From: Stutzerimonas stutzeri
GTDB lineage: Bacteria; Pseudomonadota; Gammaproteobacteria; Pseudomonadales; Pseudomonadaceae
Direction: 5' to 3'
DNA: 61,642 nucleotides
Assembly (NCBI GenBank): GCA_002387205.1
Contig: DGLA01000022.1
Span: 210,029 to 271,670 of the forward strand
This document shows positions 16,310-24,832 of the stretch, piece by piece. Each line of letters opens with the position of its first letter. The stretch's first letter is position 1. Both the position numbers and the translations under genes were made by a program. Under the pieces are notes generated by a model. That model saw only the letters and a program-made list of their open reading frames with translations. It was not told the origin of the DNA and did no database searches.

Positions 16310-17947
16310 ATGAACCTGACCGTTAAGCTGAAGCTCGGCCTGAGCTTCGCTGCACTGACCCTCATCGTGCTGTTCGTCTCCGCCCTGGCGATGGTGGAGC
16401 TGGCCAAGTTCAACGACACCTTTTCTGACTATGTGGAAGGAGTGAACGCCCGCGAGGAGCTTGCATCCGAGCTGCTGATCGCAGCGCAGCGCCGTGCGGT
16501 CGCGGCACGTAACCTGGTGCTGGTGACCTCCGATGCCGATCTCCAGCTCGAGCATGCCGAAGTGGTGGAAGCCCACCGCGACGTCCAGACCCATCTCGCT
16601 GAGCTGCAAACTGCGGTCGGGCGTATAGCTGATGCGGGCAAGGAAACCCAGCTGCTTGCCGAACTGACGCGCGTCGAAAGCCTTTACGGTCCGGTGGCAC
16701 TGGACATCGTCGAGCGCGCCGTCAACGGCCAGCGCGAAGAAGCCATCGTACGGATCAACCGTGACTGCATACCGCTGCTTCGCCAGTTGCTGGCAGCAGG
16801 CGAAGCCTATATGCAGCACAGCCGCGAAGCCGCCAACGCCGAAGTCCTGTCCGAACACGCCGAGTACGAAACCCAGCGCAACCTGATGATCGGGGTGAGC
16901 ATTGTGGCCGTACTGCTGGCCCTGGGGCTCGGCATCAGCATCGTCAGGGGGCTGTTGCGTACCCTCGGCGCGGAACCCCTTGAGCTGTCTGCAGCTGCCC
17001 GACGCGTGGCTTCCGGCGACATGCGCAGCCTGCCCGGTGCCAGCCGCGCCCCGACAGGCAGCGTGATGGCCTCCCTCGGCGAGATGCAACGCAGCCTTGG
17101 CGAGCTGATCGGCCAGGTGCGCAGCTCGGCAGACACCATCTCCGGCGCCGCTGCCGAACTGTCCAGCGCAACGGAACAGGCCAGTGCCGGCGTGGTGGCG
17201 CAGAAACAGGAAGTCGATCAGGTCGCGACCGCGATACACGAGATGGCCGCCACCGTTCAGGAGGTTGCAAGAAATTCGGAGCAAGCGGCCAATGCCGCGC
17301 TGTCTGCCGATCAGCAGGCGCAGGCCGGCGAGGCCACTGCGCGCCAGGCCGTCAGCCAGATCAGGCAACTGGCCGAAGAAGTGGCCCAGTCAACCGGGGC
17401 CATGACGCGCCTCAAGCGCGAGAGTGCACAGATCGGCGGGGTGCTGGATGTCATCAAGTCCGTGGCCGACCAGACCAATCTGCTGGCGTTGAATGCCGCG
17501 ATAGAGGCAGCACGGGCGGGCGATGCGGGTCGAGGTTTCGCCGTGGTGGCTGACGAAGTACGCACCCTGGCTCGGCGCACCCAGGATGCAACCGTCGAGA
17601 TCCAGAACCTGATCGGGGGGCTGCAACAGATTGCCGAAGAAGCCGCCGCGACCATGCAGGCCTGCAGCGAGCTGACCGAACGCACCGTTACGGGGGTCGA
17701 TGACACCGGTGCAGCGGTGGTCGACATCACCCGCATGATCGCCTCCATCCAGCAGATGATGCAGCAGATCGCAACCGCCGCCGAGCAGCAGAGCGCCGTG
17801 GCCGAGGAGATCAGCCGCAGCGTTACCCGCGTGAGGGATATTGCCGACGAGTCGGCGACGTCCGCCGAGCAGACCGCCGCCTCCAGCGTGGAGCTGGCGC
17901 GCCTCGGCGGCACCCTGAGCAAGCAGGTCGGGCACTTCCAGGTCTAG
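16310..17947 (+). CDS. Methyl-accepting chemotaxis protein
   Basis: A 545-residue transmembrane chemoreceptor. TM1 is about residues 10-30 and TM2 about 190-210. Between them lies a helical 4HB-type periplasmic sensor of about 155 residues. HAMP and the long methylation helices follow, and the hairpin tip carries the highly conserved VADQTNLLALNAAIEAARAG and GRGFAVVADEVRTLARRT. There is no C-terminal CheR-binding pentapeptide. The ligand cannot be inferred; 4HB sensors bind small organic acids or amino acids in relatives. The stop is only four bases from the end of the converging antiporter operon. Confidence 0.93.
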   Translation: MNLTVKLKLGLSFAALTLIVLFVSALAMVELAKFNDTFSDYVEGVNAREELASELLIAAQRRAVAARNLVLVTSDADLQLEHAEVVEAHRDVQTHLAELQTAVGRIADAGKETQLLAELTRVESLYGPVALDIVERAVNGQREEAIVRINRDCIPLLRQLLAAGEAYMQHSREAANAEVLSEHAEYETQRNLMIGVSIVAVLLALGLGISIVRGLLRTLGAEPLELSAAARRVASGDMRSLPGASRAPTGSVMASLGEMQRSLGELIGQVRSSADTISGAAAELSSATEQASAGVVAQKQEVDQVATAIHEMAATVQEVARNSEQAANAALSADQQAQAGEATARQAVSQIRQLAEEVAQSTGAMTRLKRESAQIGGVLDVIKSVADQTNLLALNAAIEAARAGDAGRGFAVVADEVRTLARRTQDATVEIQNLIGGLQQIAEEAAATMQACSELTERTVTGVDDTGAAVVDITRMIASIQQMMQQIATAAEQQSAVAEEISRSVTRVRDIADESATSAEQTAASSVELARLGGTLSKQVGHFQV

Positions 17948-17951
17948 CGGT

Positions 17952-19607
17952 TCACCACAGCCATCCCAGCCACAACAGGGCTGCCAACAGCCAGGCACTC
18001 AGGCTGAGCGCGCCCTTGTTCCAGAAGCGGTTCCAGCAGCGCTCGCGATGTCGCCAGCGCGAAGCATCCGGGCGAAGGATGGGCACCGGCAACGGCGGAC
18101 GCAGTACCAGGCGTCTGAGTCGCAGCGAGAGCGTCAGCGCCGGGTTGGGTAGATTCGCCAGGCGTGCCGGAACCTTCCAGCCCCTTTTCAAGGCCACGCC
18201 AGCCAAAACCGATGCCAGCAGTGGCGGCCATAGTGCGGCCCAGATGCCACCCGGATAGAGGCCATGCAGCATCGGATCGCGCAGGGCGGGCCACAGCCAG
18301 GGCAAGAGTAACGAGCTGCTGCTGAGCACCGCCCAGGGCAACAGCTGAGGTAGCGGTGGACGGATCGCGGGCGCATCGCGGGCATCCTGGCGTAGCAACC
18401 ACAGCGCGCGAATCAAAAGCAGGGCGGTAGTCAGGCTGCTGAGGCTCAGCCAGACCAGCCAAGCTTCGAACTCCCCGGCATGCCAGACGTCTTTCAACGC
18501 TGTCTTGACCGCCCCACCGCTGGTCAGCGGCAACCCCACGATCGCCAGGGCCGGCAGTGTCAGGATCGCCCAGCCCATGCGCGGAAGACGACCGGCATGG
18601 ATCAGGCCCGCCGCGAGAAACAGCGCCCCCTTGGCCAGGCCGTGATGGACACCGTAGAGCATCAGCAAGACGGTCATCGCCTGAAGCTGCTCGGGATGCC
18701 GCCAGGCCAGCGCCAGCAGCATCACCAGATAGCCCATCTGACTGACCGATGAATAGGCCAGCACCGCCTTGGCCTTGCCTGCAGCGAGCCCGAGCAGCGC
18801 CGGATACACAGCCCCGAAGATGCCCATGGCGAGCAACACGTCCGCCAGGCTGGACAGCAACGGATCGCTTTCCGGCAGGCATCGCCAAATGCCGAGCAGA
18901 CCGGCCTTGAGCATCGCCCCGGACAGCACCGCGCTAGCCGGTGCAGGTGCTGCCGGATGGGCCAGGGGCAACCAGACGTGCAGTGGCCAGAAACCGGCCT
19001 TGAGCCCCAGTCCCGCCAGCAACAGGATCAGCGTCAGGCCATCCATGGGCAGCGCTTGCCAGGCGGCGAAGGAGAAATCGCCGCCCGCGGCGTGGCTGCG
19101 CAGCATCAGCCCAGCGAGCAAGGCCATTTCGCCGCAGATGGCCAGTTGCAGGTACAGCCGTCCGGCGCGACGCGGGTCGGGCCCACGCCGATGCACGATC
19201 AACCCATACGCGGCGAGGCTCATGGCGCTGAAACCGAGGTAGAAGCTCAAGGCGTCGGTCGAGATGATCAGCATCAGGTTGCCGGCCAGCGCCAGCAGCC
19301 AAAAGGTCCAGAAGCGAAGCAGACAAGCGTCATCCTTCTGGCTGCTGCTGGCGAAGACGCTTGCACAGCCCCACAGCAGCGCGGTGAAGCCCAGCCAGGC
19401 ACGGCTGAGGTCATCGCTGGCGCCCCAGCGCACGCCATCCCAGAGCATCGGCAGCTCCAGCAAGGGAACGGGCTGAGCAACCAGCGCCAGCGCCGGAATA
19501 CAGGCCAGCCATAGCCAGCCGATGGCGCGCTCACGCCAGATTGCCAGGCAGCAGCCGGCCAGCAATGGCGCCATCGGCACCAGCAACCAGAGCCAGGCGC
19601 CGCTCAT
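17952..19607 (-). CDS. Mrp/complex I-like antiporter subunit, third copy
   Basis: A 551-residue polytopic membrane protein of the NuoL/M/N-MrpA/D proton-pumping family. The core signature lies in LKAGFWPLHVWLPLAHPAAP with the functional lysine and proline helix, then ASAVLSGAMLKAGLLGI and AVLAYSSVSQMGY with the second conserved lysine. It is the last gene of the operon and starts inside the previous gene (4-base overlap). The C-terminal 90 residues are Arg/Pro-rich and carry one more hydrophobic helix, unlike canonical MnhD. It probably conducts protons within the same complex as the two upstream copies. Confidence 0.85.
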   Translation of the reverse strand: MSGAWLWLLVPMAPLLAGCCLAIWRERAIGWLWLACIPALALVAQPVPLLELPMLWDGVRWGASDDLSRAWLGFTALLWGCASVFASSSQKDDACLLRFWTFWLLALAGNLMLIISTDALSFYLGFSAMSLAAYGLIVHRRGPDPRRAGRLYLQLAICGEMALLAGLMLRSHAAGGDFSFAAWQALPMDGLTLILLLAGLGLKAGFWPLHVWLPLAHPAAPAPASAVLSGAMLKAGLLGIWRCLPESDPLLSSLADVLLAMGIFGAVYPALLGLAAGKAKAVLAYSSVSQMGYLVMLLALAWRHPEQLQAMTVLLMLYGVHHGLAKGALFLAAGLIHAGRLPRMGWAILTLPALAIVGLPLTSGGAVKTALKDVWHAGEFEAWLVWLSLSSLTTALLLIRALWLLRQDARDAPAIRPPLPQLLPWAVLSSSSLLLPWLWPALRDPMLHGLYPGGIWAALWPPLLASVLAGVALKRGWKVPARLANLPNPALTLSLRLRRLVLRPPLPVPILRPDASRWRHRERCWNRFWNKGALSLSAWLLAALLWLGWLW

Positions 19608-21100
19608 ATCTCGAACTCCCGATTGACGATCAATTGCGCCCAGCCCAGCGGGCTCAGCGCCGTGCCGGCCAGCACGCCCACCAGCACTGACAAAAAGGCG
19701 GTGAAGATCGCGGGGAGCAACAACATCCAGTGGGTTTCCCAGCGCTCCTCGCGCCAGTTGTCTTCGTGCCAGTCAGCCGGTTCGGCGAACCAGCCACGCC
19801 ACAGGAGCGGCAGGAAATAGCCGGCATTGAGCAATGCAGACCCCATCAACACCAGCAGCACCCAATCCTGCCCGACCTCCAGCGCGCCCATGCCCAGCGC
19901 CCACTTGCTGACGAAGCCAGCAATCGGCGGGATGCCGATCATGCCCAGCGCACCGATACTGAACGCAGCCATGGTCAGCGGCATGCGCCGGCCGACACCG
20001 TCCATTTCGCGAATCCGGTGAATGCCGAGTGTTTCGGCGAAGATACCCACGCAATAAAACAACGTGACCTTCATCAGCCCCTGATGGACCAGATGCACCA
20101 GCCCACCGACCGCCGCAATCGGCCCGAGCAGCGCAACGCCAAGTGTCACGTAGGACACCTGACTGATGGTCGAGTAGGCCAGGCGCTTCTTCAGCTCCTG
20201 CTGCTGCAGAGCGCGCATCGAGCCATAGAGGATCGTTGCCGCGGCCAGCCAGAGCAGCGGGCCGGCCATGTCCAGTTGACCCATCGCCTCGGCGCCATAG
20301 ACGTCATAGACCACCCGGATGATGCCGAACGCACCGGCCTTGACCACCGCCACCGCATGCAGCAGTGCACTGACCGGTGCCGGCGCCACCATCGCCTTTG
20401 GCAGCCAGCCATGCAGCGGGATCAGCGCTGCCTTGACCCCAAGCCCGGCGACCAGAAGGACGAAGGCGACGCGCAGCGCCAGGTCATGCTCGCCCACCGC
20501 GTCCAGAAGATAGCCGCCCGGCTGGAAATCCTGCCCACCGGCCAGGCCATGCAGCAGCGCCACGCCCATCAATACCAATGCACCGCCGCCCACGGTGTAG
20601 GCCAGATAGACGCGCCCGGCCCGCAGCGATTCGGGCGTACCGCGATGCACCACCAGCGGGAAAGTCGCCAAGGTCAGCATCTCGTAGAACAACAGAAAGC
20701 TGACCAGATTACCTGCCAGCGCGAGGCCTACGGTGGCGCTCACGCAAAGGCTGAAGTAGCCGAAGAAGCGCGACTGCAACGGAGAATTTTCGAGGTAGCC
20801 AATGGCGTAGATGGTCGTCGCCAGCCACAGCACTGACGACAGAGTAACGAACAACAGCGACAGCGCATCCCCCTGCAGCACCAGCGGCGCGCCCGGCAGG
20901 AACGGCAGGCTGAAGCGGAACTCCAACCCGCGGCTCACGCCATAGATCATCGCCGCCACCAGCAACAGCTTGATCACCACGCCACAGAGGTTGAGCGTCA
21001 CCCGCAAGCGACGCTGTTCTTCGCGCAGGGTGAAGATCAGCAGGCCCGGCACCAGCGAGCTGAGCACGATGGCCAGCGGTAACCAGTGGGTCCAGTTCAT
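19604..21100 (-). CDS. Mrp/complex I-like antiporter subunit, second copy
   Basis: A 498-residue membrane subunit of the proton-conducting transporter family. Marks are FYEMLTLATFPLVVHRG, with the membrane glutamate that is essential in the family, GVKAALIPLHGWLPKAMVAP, ALLHAVAVVKAGAFG, and LAYSTISQVSYVTLG. It starts at MNWTHWLPL, overlapping the upstream stop by four bases. The acidic/Trp-rich loop ADWHEDNWREERWE precedes the last helices. It works with the neighbouring subunits as the ion-translocating part of a multisubunit cation/proton antiporter. Confidence 0.87.
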   Translation of the reverse strand: MNWTHWLPLAIVLSSLVPGLLIFTLREEQRRLRVTLNLCGVVIKLLLVAAMIYGVSRGLEFRFSLPFLPGAPLVLQGDALSLLFVTLSSVLWLATTIYAIGYLENSPLQSRFFGYFSLCVSATVGLALAGNLVSFLLFYEMLTLATFPLVVHRGTPESLRAGRVYLAYTVGGGALVLMGVALLHGLAGGQDFQPGGYLLDAVGEHDLALRVAFVLLVAGLGVKAALIPLHGWLPKAMVAPAPVSALLHAVAVVKAGAFGIIRVVYDVYGAEAMGQLDMAGPLLWLAAATILYGSMRALQQQELKKRLAYSTISQVSYVTLGVALLGPIAAVGGLVHLVHQGLMKVTLFYCVGIFAETLGIHRIREMDGVGRRMPLTMAAFSIGALGMIGIPPIAGFVSKWALGMGALEVGQDWVLLVLMGSALLNAGYFLPLLWRGWFAEPADWHEDNWREERWETHWMLLLPAIFTAFLSVLVGVLAGTALSPLGWAQLIVNREFEI

Positions 21101-22521
21101 CGCGCCACCCCGCCGATCCACAGCAGCAAGGGCTCACTGATCAGCGCCAGGCCCAGCACCAACAGCGCCGGCAGCATCGCCAGCCATTGCGCAACGGGAT
21201 CAGGCTTGACGCTGGGTGGGTTGGGCCGCGCACGATCGAAGCCCAGCGCCACTACACGGAACACATAGGCTGCCGACATCAGCGTGCCGAGCAGCACACC
21301 AAAAGCCCACGGCCAGTGCTGAGGTTGCTCGAACAGCGGCTGCAGCAACAGCCACTTGGCAAGAAAGCCTCCACTGGGCGGCAGACCGATCAGGCTGCCA
21401 CCGGCGACAGCGAAGGTCGCCATGGCCACTGGCATGTTCTGGCTGGCGCCTTTCAGCGCGCGTACCCGACGCGTACCCAGCACCCGCTGCAGCTCGCCGG
21501 CGGCCAGGAACATCGATACCTTGGCGAGCCCGTGGGCCAGGATGAACAGCCACAGCGCCGCCTCCATTCGCGGTTCCTGCCAGTGCAGCAACAGGCCGAG
21601 CGCTAACAGTGCATAGCCCAGCTGCGCCACCGTCGAATAGGCGACCAACATTTTCAGACGTGGCGCTCGCAACGCCGACCAGCCGCCAGATATCAACGCG
21701 AGGATGCCCGCGACCGCAAACAGCACGCCGGCCTGACGTCCCAGTTCGGGCGGCGCGATCTGGCTCCAGATCAGCCACAGGATATAGATCGGTCCCTTGA
21801 CCACCAGCGCAGAGAGCAAGGCGCTGACTGCCGTCGGTGCGCCGGAATGCGCCGGGGGTAGCCACAGGTGCAGCGGCCACAATGCCGCCTTGAGCATCAG
21901 ACCGACGCTCATCAACAGCAGCGCCAGCCGGGTCGTGCCGTCGGCCTCGGTCAACTCGGCCAGCACCAGCACATCGAGCACGCCGTAGCGGCCATAAAAC
22001 AGCGCGACGCCAAACAGGTAAGCGAGCGAACCGGCCAGCGACAGCATCAGGTAGTTGAAGGCCGGTCGATAGGCCTTGCGCCCGGCCAGTGCCACCAGCG
22101 CCACGGCACAGAGGCTCAGTAATTCGAGCGTGACGTACAGATTGAACAGATCCGCTGATAACCACAGTGCGACCAGCGACGCATGCAACAGGCAGGACAA
22201 TGGCCAGTAGTCCTCGTTGCCGGTGGCGTGCGGGCTGCGCGCTGCATAGAGCGCGACCAGCAGATGCAGGCCGGCGGTAAAGACCATCAACAGCGCGGTG
22301 AGCGGGGTCAGCTGGAACCGGATCGCCAGCGGTGTCTCCCAACCGCCGATCTGCAACAGCTGCGGCCCGAGGCTGATCGCCTGTTGCAAGGCAAACGCCG
22401 CGGCGGTCAGGCTGGCAGCGCTCATCAGGATCACGCAGAGGCCACTGCGGGCCGGCCGCAGCAACACCAGCAGCAGAGCTGCAAGCAGCGGTAGGGACAG
22501 GCTCAGCAACGCCGCATTCAT
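21097..22521 (-). CDS. Mrp/complex I-like antiporter subunit (MnhD-like, first copy)
   Basis: A 474-residue subunit of the same family, closest in layout to MnhD/NuoN. LFNLYVTLELLSLCAVALVA holds the conserved membrane glutamate; LKAALWPLHLWLPPAHSGAP, AVSALLSALVVKGPIYI and LVAYSTVAQLGYALL hold the proton-path lysines. It directly follows the mnhC gene, the usual C-D order of Mrp operons, with a 4-base overlap. It is the best candidate for canonical subunit D; the two further copies downstream are extra. Confidence 0.88.
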   Translation of the reverse strand: MNAALLSLSLPLLAALLLVLLRPARSGLCVILMSAASLTAAAFALQQAISLGPQLLQIGGWETPLAIRFQLTPLTALLMVFTAGLHLLVALYAARSPHATGNEDYWPLSCLLHASLVALWLSADLFNLYVTLELLSLCAVALVALAGRKAYRPAFNYLMLSLAGSLAYLFGVALFYGRYGVLDVLVLAELTEADGTTRLALLLMSVGLMLKAALWPLHLWLPPAHSGAPTAVSALLSALVVKGPIYILWLIWSQIAPPELGRQAGVLFAVAGILALISGGWSALRAPRLKMLVAYSTVAQLGYALLALGLLLHWQEPRMEAALWLFILAHGLAKVSMFLAAGELQRVLGTRRVRALKGASQNMPVAMATFAVAGGSLIGLPPSGGFLAKWLLLQPLFEQPQHWPWAFGVLLGTLMSAAYVFRVVALGFDRARPNPPSVKPDPVAQWLAMLPALLVLGLALISEPLLLWIGGVAR

Positions 22522-22817
22522 TGTCGCGGCTCCTGCTGTTCCTTTGAATGCTCCTGACCTTGCGCCACGCCGGCCAACCGCAACGCCAGGGCGGTGGCGC
22601 TGACCGCCACCACCAGCCCGGTCACCACCAGCGCTATCAGCAGCGGATCGCTCGGCTGGCTGCGCGCCGCCAGGGCAATCATCACCAGAAACACGCCACT
22701 GCCCATCAGGTTGAAGGCGATGATCCGGCGCAGTGCCTGACGCAATGTCAGCAGGCCGTGCAGCCCCAGTAACCAGAGCGTGGCACCGATGATCATCCAG
22801 AACAGGCTGCTGCTCAT
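22518..22817 (-). CDS. mnhC: Cation/proton antiporter subunit C (NuoK-like)
   Basis: A 99-residue protein with three membrane helices, matching MnhC/MrpC and NuoK. The family motif is RRIIAFNLMGSGVFLVMIAL, followed by DPLLIALVVTGLVVAVSATA. It overlaps the upstream fusion gene by four bases and the downstream subunit by four. The start at 22817 was set by the overlap and the family length of about 100-115 residues; longer in-frame codons upstream belong to the previous gene. Confidence 0.86.
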   Translation of the reverse strand: MSSSLFWMIIGATLWLLGLHGLLTLRQALRRIIAFNLMGSGVFLVMIALAARSQPSDPLLIALVVTGLVVAVSATALALRLAGVAQGQEHSKEQQEPRQ

Positions 22818-23725
22818 GAGGAGACGTCCTCCCCTTCGCCCACCACCAGCAGGCTGAGGCTCGCCGCGATCGACAGGGTCGCTACGCTCTCGATCAGGAC
22901 GATGAGCAGCTTGGCCGCCCCGCGTGGGTAAGTCAGCCAGCCCTCGCCCAGCCAGGCGGTCATCAACGCAACACCGATAAAGACCAGCAGGCCGCCCAGC
23001 ACCAGCACGCGCAACGGCATGGATGACCAGCGCAGTCGCGGCAGCAGGCCCGACAAGCGCAGTAGCACCACACCCGAGGCCAGTATCGCCCCAGCCTGAA
23101 AGGCGCCACCTGGCGCGCTGGCACCGCGCCACAGAATGTAGCCGGCGGCCAGCACCAGCAGCGGCGCCAGCACCCGCGCCCAAGCTCGCAGAAGCGGCCA
23201 GGGTTCGGCCAGATCCAGTGGTCGCGGCCCCAGCTGCCGAGCGCCGAGCAACGCCAGCAGCAGGACGCACAGCTCCAGCAGCGTGTCCCAGGCCCGGTAA
23301 TTCAGCAGCACGGCGGTCACTGGATGGCTGACACCGGTCTCATCCAGATGCAGCGTGATCAGCGCCGGCAGAAGCGGCTCTAGCTCACTCAGCGGCGCCA
23401 GCCCTTGTACCAGCATGATCAGCATTGGCAGCACCACAGCCGCGGCGCCAAGGCGCAGTCGCGTACCGGTGGCATCAGGCAGATCCGCCGGCCCGGGCTG
23501 GCGCGCCAGTGCGGTGAACAGCAGAACGCCGGTCAGCCCGGCGCCAATCGCCGCTTCGGCCAACGCCAGGTCCGCTGCGCCCAGGCGCGCCCAGATCAAC
23601 GCCAGCGCGAGGCCGAAGGCGATGAACAGCAGCACGCTGGTGTAGAGGTTGCGACCATGCAGCGCGCCAAAGGCGAGCCCCAACAGCAGCAGCCCAAGCA
23701 CCCCGTCGAACAGCCACTCAGTCAT
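22814..23725 (-). CDS. MbhD-MbhE-MnhB fusion subunit of the antiporter
   Basis: A 303-residue membrane protein combining three modules that are usually separate or part of MrpA. Residues 1-85 match MbhD/DUF4040 (RLGAADLALAEAAIGAGLTG). Residues about 95-165 match MbhE (HPVTAVLLNYRAWDTLLE). Residues about 180-300 match MnhB (LWRGASAPGGAFQAGAILASG). In canonical Mrp the first two form the C-terminus of MrpA. The start at 23725 overlaps mnhG by eight bases. The module order is clear; the functional consequence is inferred. Confidence 0.82.
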   Translation of the reverse strand: MTEWLFDGVLGLLLLGLAFGALHGRNLYTSVLLFIAFGLALALIWARLGAADLALAEAAIGAGLTGVLLFTALARQPGPADLPDATGTRLRLGAAAVVLPMLIMLVQGLAPLSELEPLLPALITLHLDETGVSHPVTAVLLNYRAWDTLLELCVLLLALLGARQLGPRPLDLAEPWPLLRAWARVLAPLLVLAAGYILWRGASAPGGAFQAGAILASGVVLLRLSGLLPRLRWSSMPLRVLVLGGLLVFIGVALMTAWLGEGWLTYPRGAAKLLIVLIESVATLSIAASLSLLVVGEGEDVSS

Positions 23726-24014
23726 CGCGTGGCTCCTCACCGGCCTGTCGCGCCAGCAACTGGCAGGCGGTGGCGCTGGAGGCCAGCAGCAACAGCCAGA
23801 TCAGCAGCATCTGCCCGACCTCCCATAGGCTGTCGGCGCGCAGCGAGAGGCCGGCAATCACCAGCCCGAGGCCCAGGGTGTCCGCCTTGGTCAAGGCATG
23901 CAGACGGCTGACGGTGTCGGGAAAGCGCAGGAGACCGATACTGCCCGCCACGAAAAACAGCAGGCCGCCAATCAGCAGCAGCCAGCTGAGGCCATCCAGC
24001 AGCAGCTCAGTCAT
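23718..24014 (-). CDS. mnhG: Cation/proton antiporter subunit G
   Basis: A 98-residue protein with three helices typical of MnhG/PhaG: a first helix WLLLIGGLLFFVAGSIGLLR, then the strongly conserved FPDTVSRLHALTKADTLGLG, then the last helix. It overlaps mnhF by eight bases and the fusion gene by eight. MrpG is a small structural subunit of the Na+(K+)/H+ antiporter. The start chosen is MTELLLDGL. Confidence 0.87.
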   Translation of the reverse strand: MTELLLDGLSWLLLIGGLLFFVAGSIGLLRFPDTVSRLHALTKADTLGLGLVIAGLSLRADSLWEVGQMLLIWLLLLASSATACQLLARQAGEEPRDD

Positions 24015-24258
24015 GTCGGCCCCTGCGCAACAATTGCACCAGCGCGGCGCTTGCGACCGCTGCGAGCAACCCCAGCAGCAGCGCCACGTCACGCAACGCC
24101 GGTTGGTGTTGCCATTGAGCAAGCACCAACAGCAAGGCCGTGCCGGTGGTGCCGAACAGCTGGATCGCCAGCAGCCGATCCACCCGACCCGGCCCCAACA
24201 CCACGCGGCCGAGCCCGATGATGATGGTCAGCAGCAGCAGGGACGCGTACACCGCCAT
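24007..24258 (-). CDS. mnhF: Cation/proton antiporter subunit F
   Basis: An 83-residue, three-helix protein with the MnhF signature GPGRVDRLLAIQLFGTTGTA. Its ATG shares one base with the stop of mnhE (TGATG), implying translational coupling. The longer open frame to 24327 reads into mnhE. MrpF has been linked to substrate transport in bacterial Mrp complexes. Confidence 0.87.
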   Translation of the reverse strand: MAVYASLLLLTIIIGLGRVVLGPGRVDRLLAIQLFGTTGTALLLVLAQWQHQPALRDVALLLGLLAAVASAALVQLLRRGRHD

Positions 24259-24749
24259 CAGTGCGAGCGCCCCCGCACCAGCAGCTGCTCGAGTCGCTGT
24301 TCGAGTTCGCTCACGGTGGGTTTCCACGGCTGGCGCTGATCAAGCACATGCACCCGCATCTGGTCGCCCTCCACTCGCGAGGCCAGGGTGCCGGGCAGCA
24401 GGCCGACCAGCGCAGAGAGCACCAGCCGCACCTGGGGCGAAGGGCTGGCAATCGGGTAGTCGAGCCACGCGGGCTGCAGCGGTCGGCGTGGATGAACCGC
24501 ACGCACGGCCACATCCCAGCCGCCAGCGGCCATCTTGCCGATAAAGAACAGAAGAAACCCAGGCAGCGCCCGCAGCGAAGGGTGCCAGGGCCGCAACCCT
24601 AACCAGACTGAAAGCCACGCGGCCAACAGGATGGTCGGTATACCCAGCGACCATCCGCCGCCCTCACCGAACAGTGCCCAGATGAACGCATAGATCACCA
24701 CCCAGCCCAGCCCATCCAGCCATCGCCGAGCGCTTCCGACCTCCATCAT
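24258..24749 (-). CDS. mnhE: Cation/proton antiporter subunit E
   Basis: A 163-residue protein with two or three N-terminal helices (VVIYAFIWALFGEGGGWSLG and the next) and a cytoplasmic MnhE domain with GLLPGTLASRVEGDQMRVHVLD and a charged C-terminal helix. It is the first gene of the eight-gene operon and starts at 24749 with AAGGAG eight bases upstream. The frame continues to 24905 without a ribosome site. The promoter must lie in the 83-base gap to the GH65 gene, or the operon is read through from it. Confidence 0.87.
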   Translation of the reverse strand: MMEVGSARRWLDGLGWVVIYAFIWALFGEGGGWSLGIPTILLAAWLSVWLGLRPWHPSLRALPGFLLFFIGKMAAGGWDVAVRAVHPRRPLQPAWLDYPIASPSPQVRLVLSALVGLLPGTLASRVEGDQMRVHVLDQRQPWKPTVSELEQRLEQLLVRGRSH

Positions 24750-24832
24750 CACTGCGTCTCCTTGTCTGGCACGTCCTGTTATGGAACGGGCTCTGGACCG
24801 GACGTTCCGCTGAATCGACCCGCCTCCTTGTT

